From NCBI GenBank assembly GCA_024220505.1, contig JAKZZE010000006.1, positions 62,001-126,000 of the forward strand: DNA of 64,000 nucleotides, in the 5' to 3' direction. Positions 19,552 through 30,235 of this stretch are shown here, one piece after another. A program made the position numbers and the translations under genes. Source of the stretch: Rhizopus arrhizus. Its lineage: Eukaryota > Mucoromycota > Mucoromycetes > Mucorales > Rhizopodaceae. Position 1 is the stretch's first letter. Every line of letters begins with the position of its first letter. Below the pieces are notes generated by a model. The model saw only the letters and a list, made by a program, of their open reading frames with translations. It was not told where the DNA came from and made no database searches.

Positions 19552-21782
19552 GCAAAAGATAGGTCCCGGAGATCGCTGGCCTCAATTAAGCTCCGATCTG
19601 CATGAAACTCCGAATATGCATTTTTGTACCTCGTATCATTTTTGATGCCAAATTTGGTAAGATTTCAATCAGCGCATCTGGTTCTATTGGCCATTGAATT
19701 TGCCTAGTCTACCACTTAGTAAAATGAAATTGGGTGACCAAGATTTCAGAATTGGTCCAGCAGTTGCGGATGAGAAATTTATAGGAGTAGATATAATAAG
19801 CTTTATTAAAGTCTGTAACAGTAATTAAACTTTATTAAATGAATAAAACTGCACTGGCTATGCACGATGAACTCTACGAGACCTTCTGTGTTGTCTAGTA
19901 GTAGGTGTTTCCAGACTAGAGCGACCAGCTAAATCGGTCATTGCATCCATTATTGGAGCTGTGGGATCAATCATTCCAGGAGTTACTGCTGTAGAGCGAG
20001 TAGGGGGCATCCAGTCCTCGTCATCTGTACTATCCTCGCTTGAAGAAGCATCAGAATGATAGTCGTGCTCGGACTGGAATGGCTCATGCCGGTCTTCTTG
20101 ACTATCATCGATCTCAGCACCAACGTTTCCATCTGCAGCACGAGTAATCCATTCATATGAGTCAATATTATCTTCTGTTACCCCTTCACTAACTGTTCGC
20201 TGAAATGATACCTCTTGCAAGCATCGTTCCATCCCGCGGATAAGTCCATTGTCCCGATTTTCATACCTCCATAAGTACTCTAATAAACGTGCTGGGCAAT
20301 GCTTTGCGGTGCGATAACGAGGGTGAACCAAAGATTTGACATCTCGCCATAGACCTTCTATAGTGTTTGTATTTATCATGCCCTCTGTATGGTTACCCTC
20401 TACATTATCCCGAGTAGCAAAGCCATGGGAATGGTTAACAACCTCATGCCGACGGAAAAAAAACTCACTAGAGCTATAGTTTGCTGGAGCGAATATATGA
20501 TTCTGCAATCTTACATCATCAGGATGAAGTGAGGAATAGGCCCTCCATCCATCGCTACGGATGACTGCTCCTTCCTTGCAAAACTGGTAAAGGATAGGCA
20601 ACAATGTAGCAGCAGTCCTATTCGGAACGGTACAGAGCATACGGCGTCCAGCAGAGAACTTCTGTCTCGTCTCTTGAACACCAGTTGTAGGATCGGTATA
20701 GCTGTACGTAATACCAGTACGAAGGGCTTCTACCATTCCAAAAACCCAAACTCCATCTCTGCGTGATCCACGATTGTATTTACGCTTGCCAAATTTGGAC
20801 TCGTCAATTTGAATATGATCGCAGAGTTCGTTGTCACCGAGCTTGTAGTCACCAAAATACCTGATAAAATCGTTGTGCATAAGCATCTGACAATCAACAG
20901 CAAGCTGACTAACAGTAGGACCACTAATGCGAACCGTTCTGATGATAGTAGCAATTGATGCCTTACGAAAATACTCCGAAAGTACTATGTACACCTTGTT
21001 GATGTCCGACTTCTTATTAAAAAATACAGATCCCTTCGTAATGGATTCTTGTCGATCATTATGAATCCCAATTGATGAAGGAGTGCGACAACGATAGTAG
21101 AACTGAGATTTGCTACGTCTGTACCTAAGGACCATCTCATTCGTGCATCCATTGAAGTTGCAAATGCGGTTTTCCCTGTAGAACGCACCAATAGATTCCC
21201 TCAGGTGACTGTAATTCCATCAGTAAACATGCCCTACTTTCCTTTTATATCACTTACGTCCATGTAGTTTCTTCTGACACAATGATTCTTGCTTCGCTCA
21301 CTCTGTCACCATTCGAAGGAGTACGAGACCCATAAGGAGCAGACAATTGGCCAGAAGTACGGCCACCACGACGTGATAAGGATACAACAGAGCTTGAGAC
21401 GGACATAGACGAAAATAAGTAAAATACAGAGAAAATACAAAAATGCAAAGGGGTATTTATATTCTTCCTACAAAAAATGACGCAACATAAGTATCCAATC
21501 ATATTGGTGATTATCTATCCCGAGTCAGAGTCCAGGGTCAACAAAAAAAGCGCAAAATACCACAAAAGGAAAGAAAAAAAAATTATTCTAAAAAGTCCAC
21601 TGACGCTGACTTATCTAAGCGGTAGACTAGGCAAATTCAATGGCCAATAGAACCAGATGCGCTGATTGAAATCTTACCAAATTTGGCATCAAAGATGATA
21701 CGAGGTACAAAAATGCATATTCGGAGTTTCATGCAGATCGGAGCTTAATTGAGGCCAGCGATCTCCGGGACCTATCTTTTGC
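19552..21782 (-). mobile_element. IS1595/Merlin-type DNA transposon with about 167-bp TIRs
   Basis: This 2.23-kb element has TIRs starting GCAAAAGATAGGTCCCGGAG, which match over about 167 bp (19552-19718 and the complement of 21616-21782) with one or two differences. It encodes a spliced transposase on the minus strand. No 8-9-bp target duplication of the Merlin type is visible at the tips. Instead a 20-bp direct repeat GCTTTAGCYGTTTCTTTGGG flanks it at 19527-19546 and 21781-21800. It interrupts the protease region of a very young retroelement, so it moved recently. Confidence 0.85.
19858..21406 (-). CDS. IS1595/Merlin-type transposase, two exons
   Basis: The minus-strand exons are 21406-21258 and 21208-19858, joined across a 49-bp GTAAGT...CAG intron to give 499 aa. 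After a Ser/Arg-rich N-terminus comes a possible zinc ribbon (CNFNGC ... YYRC). The catalytic domain follows: Asp in QIDESKFGKRKYNRGSRRDG, a hallmark of IS1595/ISXO2 transposases, Asp in IRSDGWRAYSSL and Glu in TNTIEGLWRDVKS. The last 120 residues are acidic and Ser-rich, with a basic end (RRSRRVHRA). It should cut and rejoin the element's own TIRs. All catalytic blocks are intact. Confidence 0.87.
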
Positions 21783-23778
21783 TTTAGCCGTTTCTTTGGG
21801 TCTAAAGCCTAATGGAGATACCTTGGCGTTGACTGGTCTGGAGAATAAACAAGGTAATGACAGTCCAATTGTAAGTGATGTGCCTATCTGTATCGCTGGT
21901 AAAATACGTCCTGAGCATATGTGTATTCATGATTCTGGCAATACTGATCTGTGTCTGTTGGGAATTACGTGGTTCCAAGCCTATGGTATCGAGCTGGATT
22001 TAATTAATTCTATTGTTAAAATACCTACGACAACTGGGATGGTTAAATTGCAAGGTTACACGTCTCATATTAAAGATCGATCGCTCTTGAATTCAAATGT
22101 TATGCTTCCTTCGGTGTTAGATGCGGGTGGGTCAAGTAAAGCAACGGTTGGTTCTGATGATGATCGTCGGGTCTATATGGTGCAAACTAGTCAAAATCAT
22201 GTGGATGCTTATGAAGATGAGTTGATTCCAGAGGGCGAAGTATTAGACGAAGAATTTAAGTATAATGCAAATAACATTACTATTGGTGTTTTACTTGAAT
22301 TAGCTGATGTAGTAGAAAAGTACAAAGAATGTTTCTCTGAGGTCTCTGGTCTGGGTCGGGTTACCGGTTATATGATGGATCTCCCGCTGATTGATGGATC
22401 GACTCCTATCAGAACGAAACCTTTTAGAATAAGTTGGCAAGAAGAAGAAGTTCTAGACCAATACTTACAAGAAATGTTGGATCTAAATATAATCAAGCCG
22501 TCTAATGGTCTTTGGGCAAGTCCTTGTTTCTTCATACCAAAGAAGGATGGGTCATTACGTTTAGTGATCGACTATCGGAAGCTGAACAAGATGGTCAAAC
22601 AAGACGCGTACCCTCTTCCTCATATTGATGAATTGTTGGACTCGGTAGGTGGTGCTACCATATTCTCTACTTTGGATTGTACGTCAGGATATCATCAACT
22701 CCCGCTAAATGAAGAACATGCAGAAAGGACTGGGTTTGTTACGAAGCGAGGTACCTTTTCCTTCAACGTGTTACCTTTCGGAATTACTACTGGCTGCAGT
22801 CAATATCAAAGAATGATGCACTCTATTCTGTCGAAGTACGTGGGTGATTTCGTGTTGATCTTCTTGGATGATATTTTGGTGTATTCAAGATCTGTTGAAG
22901 AGCATCGGTATCATTTATCTCTGTTATTAGAAGCATGTGCAAAGGCCAATCTCAAGTTGAAGCGCAAGAAGTGTAAGTTTGGTGAAAGTCAAGTCGAGTA
23001 CTTAGGACATGTCATTACTGCTAATGGTGTGCTGCCTAGTGATCATAACATCAACAAAGTGAAGACGTTTGAGACTCCCTCTAGTGTAGATGATGTTCGT
23101 TCTTTTCTTGGTCTGACGGGGTACTATCGCAAGTATATCCCTGGGTATGCTACGATGGCTGAACCTTTGACTCGTTTGTTAAAGAAGACGGTGCCTTTTA
23201 GTTGGGGTCAAGAACAGCAAATGGCTTTTGAGCAATTTATCAAAGCACTTACTGAAACGCCAATACTATCTTACCCTGATCGCAAAAAGATCCAAGTGCT
23301 CTCGGTGGATGCAAGTTTGAAAGGTCTGGGTGCTATTTTGTCACAGGTAGATGATGCTGAAACGATGGCTAATGAACGGGTATTGTCATATGCTTCTAGA
23401 GGTCTGCGTGGAAGTGAGGTGAATTATGCGATTACGCATTTGGAGGCTCTGGCTGTTGTTTGGGGTGTTACTCATTACAAGCACTACTTGAAGGGGCGAC
23501 ATTTTGTATTGATCACTGATCATTCGAGTCTGGTGTATATTTTCAAACCAAGTCGTATTACGCCTAAGTTGTCAAGATGGGCTGCTGCTTTATTGGACTA
23601 TGATTATGAAGTTCGATATCGTCCTGGTAAGAGTAATCCTGCTGATGCCTTGTCAAGAATCTGTAGTAAGGAGGATAGTGATCGGTCGGTGGATGAATAT
23701 GAAAACAAATTGGTTGCTAATGAATCGAAGAACGATGGGAATATGGTTCTTGCTGATGGTGTTACTCGTAGAAATTGA
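21783..23778 (+). CDS. Gyp2 pol: reverse transcriptase and RNase H
   Basis: The frame is open from the insertion edge to the stop at 23776-23778. RT blocks in order are WASPCFFIPKKDGSLRL, VIDYRKLNKM, STLDCTSGYHQLPL, VLPFGITTGCSQYQ, the catalytic FLDDILVYS (22861-22887) and EYLGHVITANG. RNase H follows (LSVDASLKGLGAILSQ, YAITHLEALAVVWGV, LITDHSSLVYIF) and then the RYRPGKSNPADALSR tail. It copies the element's RNA into cDNA and removes the RNA strand. No frameshift or missing catalytic residue was found. It stops 225 bp before the integrase frame. Confidence 0.92.
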
Positions 23779-24002
23779 TGGCTATAATAACGCGATTATG
23801 ATTATTTTTGTAATAATATCTTTTTATCTCTTATTGTTCACTTTTGTATCTTAATATTTTTTGGAACTTCTACCTTTTTGAATCGATCTAAACTTCACTT
23901 TACTTCTTGGAAAAAGGGTGATAAACAATAAAGTTACTGTTGGTATAAAAGAAGAGTAATTGGGTCCTTTTAAAGTTCAAATTCTTTCTCTGTTTACAAT
24001 AT
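23779..24002 (+). other. AT-rich non-coding spacer between RNase H and integrase frames
   Basis: The spacer has stops in all plus-strand frames. It could be an intron, since GTAATAAT near 23809 and several AG sites are present, or a region crossed by separate translation. Gyp1 has the same arrangement at 794-1003. Confidence 0.55.
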
Positions 24003-25673
24003 TTGATCTTTAATCGTATGCTTCTGCGATTGGTATCGAATATAATGGCTATTAGTTTCGCTTGGTTTCTGACAATATATCATTATTTGGCTGATGGTTC
24101 ACTGCCAGAAGATTGTGATAAGAAAACGGCGCAACGTATAAGGTATCAAGCAAAGAAGTGGTGTCAATCTGATGAGGGATTCTTGTTGGAAAAAGGAACT
24201 GGAAGAAGATTACTTCATGAAGGCGACGCGCTAGAAGTGGTCAAAAGGATACATCAAGAAGGTCATTTTGGTATACTTAACACCATAGACAAGGTCAATA
24301 AGTACTATGTGCTGTCTGGGTGCAGAGAATTGGTTACTGCAGTAGTACACTCTTGTGAGACTTGTCAATTTCGCGCTCAAATCAAGGCGGTTAGGTCTAA
24401 CCCTGGTGTGATCATGAAGACTCCTCTTCATCCTTTCTTTATGGTTGGTGTTGATGCGGTGGGACCTTTACAACCCACAGAAAAAGGAAATCGTTATATA
24501 TTGACTGCGATCGATCATCTAACAAGATGGCCAATGGCGATGTGTGTCCCGGATATTGATGAAGAAACTACTGCAGAGTTTTTCTTTAGTGCTATTGTTA
24601 AAAATTTCGGTGTACCTCAATACATCTTGTCTGACAGAGGGTCTAATTTTATATCAACATATGTACATTATTTCCTCCGTCAAATTGGTTGCAAAAATAT
24701 CATGACTACAAGTTATAGACCGCAAGTTAATGGTATGTGTGAAAGGTTAAACCAATCCTTAGTTCAGATTATGTCTAAAATTGCGCGTGATAATGGTGAC
24801 ATATTACAATGGGACAAGTATTTAGACGCTGCTTTGATGGTTCTCAGGTCAATGGTCAATAGCTCTACTGGTTATAGCCCAGGGTATCTATTGTTTGGTT
24901 ATGAATTCAGAACTCCTGCTGTTTGGGTAGCACCTAAGGAAGATTTTGTGCTTGGAGAAGAGATGGAAGCTCTTAAAGATCGGGTGATCGAGATTCAAGA
25001 CAAGATGGCAAAGGTCAGAAGAATAGCAAGGGAAAAGTCGGATGAAAACAAAATCAAGGCAAAGAAAAGATACGATAAACGGGTGATATATCGGAAAAGT
25101 TTTGAAGTTGGAGAGAAAGTCTTGTTGCGTGATGCTACACCTTCTACAAAATTATCGGACAAATGGTTGGGTCCATATACAGTGTCGCAAGTGAATAAGA
25201 ATGGAACGTACTTATTAGTTGGCAAGAATAGTCTCAGGTTAAAACATGCTGTGAATGGAGACCGTTTGAAATTATTTAACAATGATGTAAAACACATGGT
25301 TCCTGATGTGGTTACTACGGCTGCTGCAGAGCAATTTCGAAGTTGGTTAAATACAAAGAAGAATCCAGCGTTTGTAGTGGATAGGAAATTAAAAGAGGAA
25401 GAAGAGTCTAGCGGGGGAGTACGTGATATGTGGCTAAATTCGTCTCTTCGTCCTCCATTTAATCACGTGTTTTGCGGACCGGATGGATGTTGTTCGGATC
25501 GGGCAGTATTTTCTTATTGTTTGGTGCTTTTATGGCTGTATTGGAAAATAGTGTGGAGTTACACAGATGGGCTGTTTAGCACAGACGCGAGAAATACTAG
25601 AGTTCCTGCAAAGCTAATTACTTATGAAGATCCTATTGTGCCTAAAGGAATACAATGTCAAAAACTCAGTTGA
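24003..25673 (+). CDS. Gyp2 integrase, running 83 codons into the 3' LTR
   Basis: The 556-codon frame has the zinc-binding HHCC region (HQEGHFG ... CETCQ), then the core with Asp in GVDAVGPL, Asp in LSDRGSNF and Glu in NGMCERLNQSL. A GPY/F-type module follows (WLGPYTVSQVNKNGTYLL). Translation crosses 25424 into the LTR, adding a tail with a Cys-rich CGPDGCC motif and a hydrophobic stretch around AVFSYCLVLLWLYWKIVWSY before a stop at 25673. The true start is uncertain; the first 30 residues are hydrophobic and may not be translated. It should insert the element's cDNA into the genome. Confidence 0.9.
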   Translation: MIFNRMLLRLVSNIMAISFAWFLTIYHYLADGSLPEDCDKKTAQRIRYQAKKWCQSDEGFLLEKGTGRRLLHEGDALEVVKRIHQEGHFGILNTIDKVNKYYVLSGCRELVTAVVHSCETCQFRAQIKAVRSNPGVIMKTPLHPFFMVGVDAVGPLQPTEKGNRYILTAIDHLTRWPMAMCVPDIDEETTAEFFFSAIVKNFGVPQYILSDRGSNFISTYVHYFLRQIGCKNIMTTSYRPQVNGMCERLNQSLVQIMSKIARDNGDILQWDKYLDAALMVLRSMVNSSTGYSPGYLLFGYEFRTPAVWVAPKEDFVLGEEMEALKDRVIEIQDKMAKVRRIAREKSDENKIKAKKRYDKRVIYRKSFEVGEKVLLRDATPSTKLSDKWLGPYTVSQVNKNGTYLLVGKNSLRLKHAVNGDRLKLFNNDVKHMVPDVVTTAAAEQFRSWLNTKKNPAFVVDRKLKEEEESSGGVRDMWLNSSLRPPFNHVFCGPDGCCSDRAVFSYCLVLLWLYWKIVWSYTDGLFSTDARNTRVPAKLITYEDPIVPKGIQCQKLS

Positions 25674-25883
25674 TTTAGAAGAACGAGAAATAACGGAATG
25701 TTAAAAGAGCTTTATTATAAATAGTGTTGTTGACACAATAATAAACGATATACAGTCTTCTTCCCATTTTTTTATATACTTACTTTACGCCTTTAAAGTC
25801 TTACTGCCTAAAGAAGTTCCCATACTAGTAATTGAAAGTTATATTATTCAAGGTAAACATAGTTGGGGAAAACACACATATCA
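25424..25883 (+). repeat. Gyp2 3' LTR
   Basis: It differs from the 5' LTR at one position I can see. A purine-rich stretch just upstream (agcgggggag, 25410-25420) is a candidate polypurine tract for plus-strand priming. The first 250 bases also encode the C-terminal tail of the integrase frame. Confidence 0.95.
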
Positions 25884-26402
25884 TTATGACAAAGTCGGAT
25901 TTTGGTTGATGATCGCCTTTGATTCCTTTTTGACCACTGCAAATAATCGTTCCAATTAGGTACCGGATTGCGCAAGATTGCTCTTCTTTTGGGTAACGGA
26001 TTGTTATTTTTTTTCCTGAAAAAAATTAAATCTTGCTGTATTGATCATTTTCGAATTTTGAAGAAAGATTTAGATACGAAAAACATATAGAAATTTAACG
26101 ATGTTATTATTTTTTTGTGGTGTAAGTATTCATAGAGTTATTCATGTTTTTAAAAAAATGTCTTTTTTTACAAATGATCTTTTTTTGGAAAGCGTATTTC
26201 TCTCCATTGTTTAAAGACCGATATTTTCTTTTTTTTTATTTTTGAGGGCAAAATGCGGAAAACAAAAGCATTCTGCTATTATTTTGATCAGAAGAATACA
26301 TATTAGGAAGGCAGTCTGTGCTTTTTAGCTTAGCTCATTAGAAACGTGTAACAGAACGTAACAAAATAGTTGCGTTTGGGAAAAAAAAAGAAGCTGAAAA
26401 AT

Positions 26403-26433
<31 letters not shown>

Positions 26434-26964
26434 GACAAAGTTAAAGAAAAAGACTGAGTAAAAAAAAAAAGAATATAGCAATAAAAGGTTCCTTATTCAA
26501 ATGAAAACAATAATTTAACAGCAAATATACTTTATAGAAATGCAAATGTTCTTGCATTATAACAAAAGGATACATGTGTATTCTAAAAAGAATAAAAAAA
26601 TAAAGAAGCTCTTCTCACATTTTATTACAAGGCAGTTATAATTAACAAATACAAGCACATTTTTTTTGTTTTCAAGTAAATAGATTGCTTTATTATTTTT
26701 CATGACAAATAATGCAAGAGAATATATATTTTTAAGCTATATTGGTTCATTACTTTATGTTTGCAGATGGGTGTAATTTGCAATTAGCCATTAGCCATTA
26801 GAGATGTTAACATTGCCAACTTCCTTTACCAAAAAGGGCTTTTCAACAACAAGCAACAATATAAGTTTGATATTCTTATATTTTTATCGTGTTGGAAAGA
26901 ATAACTTTGCTCATGAGGCTCATGTTCATCATCCGAATGTGTCCCATTAGGAATTCCTAATGTA

Positions 26965-28624
26965 CAGTGGGTGGAAAAATGGTTCCAATGTTTTCGTCTC
27001 GCAGCTTTAACGCTTTATAACTTTTGAACTACAAATGGTAACGACTCACAAAAACATGCATTTTTTAGCGCTTTTGCGGCTTATATTGGTGAAAAAAGTT
27101 TTTGTTTGCACTGTTACACAATCGGGAATAAATTAACATTAAGTACAAAACCAACATTGGAACCATTTTTCCACTACATGCTTTATTTTATTAATATCTT
27201 GTATGACCGCTCTTCGCAGCAATTACAGCTCTACAACGATCAGGCATACTGTCTATGTATCTCCTATAGTCTTCTGCTGTAAACGTAGACCATTCTTTTT
27301 CAACACAATCCCATAATTCATGCACACCTTTTGCCCTAGTATCATATGCACTTAACTTCAGCTTAAAGTGGTGCCAGATGTGCTCTATTGGGTTTAGATC
27401 TGGACTTTGTGATGGCCAGTTGAAGGTATGGTCACACTTGAAGTTGTTGTCCTTGAACCATTGCCTAGCTAGCTTAGACGTATGTTTAGGATCGTTATCC
27501 TGCTGAAAATAGATGTCCTGAGGATTGTAATCATAGTAATCAAGGCTATCCATGAGAGTTGTACTAAGAATTCCGACATAATCAGAAGCTTTCATTGTGC
27601 CTTCACTAACCTAACATGCATAACCAGGCCCGTCGTAGGTAATACAACCCTATACCATAATGCTACCGCCCCCTCCTTTAACTGTCAAGTCGAGATGATG
27701 GGGTTGAAGTTTATCATCTGGTCGACTCCAAAAGTATTTGCAACCATCTGAACCATAAACGTTGACTTTTGTTTCGTCACTGAATACCATACGTCTCCAG
27801 TCATCGCTTATCCAATTTTTATGCTCTTCCGCCCATGCTAGTCGTCTTGCTTTCTGAACCTTAGTCAATATAGGCTTTTTTACCTTTATCTTAGCATGGA
27901 AGTTCATGCTTTTCATAACTTTAATGGTACCTGAGTAGCTAATATTGTGGCTAGTGCATACTAGATACTTATGGACAGCCTTCGCAGTCTTGAGGGTACC
28001 ATGAACAACCTGCTTACGTATATAAGACTTGGTGGTAACGCTTAGAACAGCCTTTCTATCAGGGTTTGCTGTTACTCTACCAGGAGAAAACTTGTTGGCA
28101 TATCTACTTAAAGTAGATTTTTTTAAGTTAGAAATACGTTCCATTATCACTGAGTATGGCTTGTTTTGTAAAACTAATGATTTGATGCTTTCTTGCTTGT
28201 TTTTAGAGAGAGCGCGAACCATATGTGTAGTGATACCCCAAATCTTTGATATGTGGAGAAAGAAAAGGAAAAAAAAGCTTTGACCGGGGATAAATTAATT
28301 TTATAAGTCACGGAGACTTTTTCGGCGATAGCCGGAATGGTATGACTCATAATCAGCTAAAAAGCTCTAGTGAAAATTTCATTAAATAACAAATAAACTT
28401 ATCTAGAGCTGTAGTGGAAAAATAATTCCAATGCTGGCTTTTGTACTTAATGTTAGTTTATTCCCGATTGTGTAACAGTGCAAGCAAAAACTTTTTTCAC
28501 CAATATAAGCCGCAAAAGCGCTAAAAAATGCATGTTTTTGTGAGTCGTTACCATTTGTAGTTCAAAAGTTATAAAGCGTTAAAGTTGCGAGACGAAAACA
28601 TTGGAACCATTTTTCCACCCACTG
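26965..28624 (-). mobile_element. Tc1/mariner element (DD37E type) with about 213-bp TIRs
   Basis: The tips are CAGTGGGTGGAAAAATGG and its complement, flanked by TA at 26963-26964 and 28625-28626. The TIRs are 26965-27177 and 28411-28624. Each ends internally with an inverted copy of its own tip (CATTGGAACCATTTTTCCAC near 27155-27175). It was inserted into the CACTA-like element. Confidence 0.92.
27191..28222 (-). pseudogene. Tc1 transposase, DD37E type, two in-frame stops
   Basis: One minus-strand frame of 344 codons starts MVRALSKNKQE and ends GHTRY. A stop replaces Trp just after GGGGSIMV (27647-27652 region), and a second replaces Gln after GPGYAC (about 27610). HTH motifs, the catalytic Asp in VFSDETK, the second Asp in YFQQDND and Glu in NPIEHIWH are all present, with 37 residues between the last two. 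Only two changes disable it, so it died more recently than the copy at 5326-6357. Confidence 0.9.
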
Positions 28625-28626
28625 TA

Positions 28627-30231
28627 AAAAAAAAAAGAACCCGACTTTAGACTTGGTTGTTATTATTATTTTTTTTTTATAAACTTACATATGATCAATA
28701 CTTGAGCATTCTTTTTATCTTTTGTACCTTTGACATCTAGTATATTCCATGAAACAAAACAAGGGAGAAAAAAAAAAAGATATTGTTTTACTGCTCTAAT
28801 TTGTTAAGATACCGACTTTTTTTTTTATTTCAAGTAAAAAATAAAATAAAATAATACCCTTCATGCTAAACATATTGCATTCAAGTAATAAACCTTGTTC
28901 AAGTAATGTATCAGTTACCTTTTGGGATACCATTAAATGTAAACTATATGAAAAGCAACAGTTTTTGATTTCTAATATGGATAGACATTGAATAAGTGTA
29001 ACATTGGTAAAATAAGGCTACAAAAAAGCACTTTTCTTTTTTTTTTCTTCTCTTTTTTATAAAAGGTAAGTTCTTAATATTATATGTACTCTATTATTGT
29101 TCTAATGGTACTTGTACTTTAGTAAAATTGTATTGGTTGCTTTCTTGATGTTTCAAATGGTCTTTATAAAGTCTTTTCCCAGGATTATAGTTGCTTCTTC
29201 TTTTACTTGTTAATATAAGCTTGACTGGTTTCTTTTTTTTTTTCTTTTTTTTTCATGGTCCATCTAAAGCAAGGTACTATTATTTTTACTACATACACTC
29301 AATAGCTAATAATTATTATAGATGCGTACTGCTATTTTAGTCGTTTGTATACGCTTAGCTAGTTTTCTTCCCATGGTCTATCTAAAGTAAGGTACTATTA
29401 CTTTCACGATACATACACGATAGGTAATAAATGTTATAGATGAATGCTGCTTTGCTTTGGCCTCTCTGTTTCTTTCCTTGTTTTTACTTTGGCTCTTAAG
29501 TACTGATGTCTTTTCTTTTGCTTTGAGTGTCCAAGTCCTTGAAGCCTTGAATCCTTGTGTCTTTGAATTCTTGAGCTTGGCTTTTTTTTTCTTTTTTCTT
29601 TTGAGAACTTTTTAAGTTCCACGAGACTAGTTGATGTATTTTTAGATTAGATGCTGCTATTCTGGTGACATTAGGTAAGTCAAGTACACTTTTAAAACGC
29701 TACAAGCAAAGAAATACTATATATTATTATTATTTTATTTAAATAAAAAAAAGCTATTTTTTATAAACAAAATCCCTATTTTTTTATGTGTATAAAGCAA
29801 TATTTATTGCAATATGAATGGTCAATAAAGAAGTATATATAGCAATATAAGTGGTTCATAAAGAAGTATATAAGGCAATATGAGCGGTTTATAAAAGAGC
29901 AAAAAGACAAATAAAGTAGTGTTTTACAAAGCGTGATTGGTTGCCAAGCACCATTAGATATCAAATTGATAATAAACAAGAGCCACAACGTAACTGATGA
30001 AAGATCCATCTTGCAAGATCAGTTAACGAAAAAGTCTCCGAACAGTCTCCTGTGTTGGCCACAAATCTTGCACCATCACATAACCAAAGGGCGAACAATA
30101 ACTTACACGATTTGTGGCAGAGACAAGAGGCTGTGCGTGGATAAATCTCTTACCTGATTGCACACGATTGTAAATTATTTCGCAAGATTGGTAAACGATT
30201 TGTTACCCAATTTACACTATTATTTGCAGTG
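28627..30231. other. right part of the CACTA-like element, non-coding
   Basis: This AT-rich stretch has several poly-A and poly-T tracts. Around 29254-29330 and 29373-29450 an approximately 119-bp unit starting CATGGTC(C/T)ATCTAAAG is tandemly duplicated with some divergence. From 29790 to 29930 are CAATAAAGAAGTAT-type direct repeats. I see no gene. Confidence 0.6.
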
Positions 30232-30235
30232 GACA

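Larger units (their letters stand above)
17130..25883 (+). mobile_element. Ty3/gypsy LTR retrotransposon (Gyp2), full length and very young
   Basis: The two 460-bp LTRs bound gag, protease, RT-RNase H and integrase in gypsy order. A 4-bp duplication TTAT flanks the element (17126-17129 and 25884-25887). I find only one difference between the LTRs (A/G near 17149 and 25443), so insertion was recent. An IS1595/Merlin-type transposon at 19552-21782 splits the protease region. Without that insert the element is about 6.5 kb. Confidence 0.95.
25935..30231 (+). mobile_element. CACTA-like element without recognisable genes (TSD GAC)
   Basis: The tips CACTGCAAATAAT and ATTATTTGCAGTG are perfect inverted repeats, flanked by GAC at 25932-25934 and 30232-30234. 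The 4.3-kb element includes a Tc1 insertion at 26965-28624. Its right arm has CAATAAAGAAGTAT-type repeats like those in the two complete CACTA copies, and its tip differs from theirs after CACTGCA. I find no transposase or second-gene remnant, so it probably depends on enzymes made elsewhere. It sits one base from the left tip of CACTA copy 2. Confidence 0.82.
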
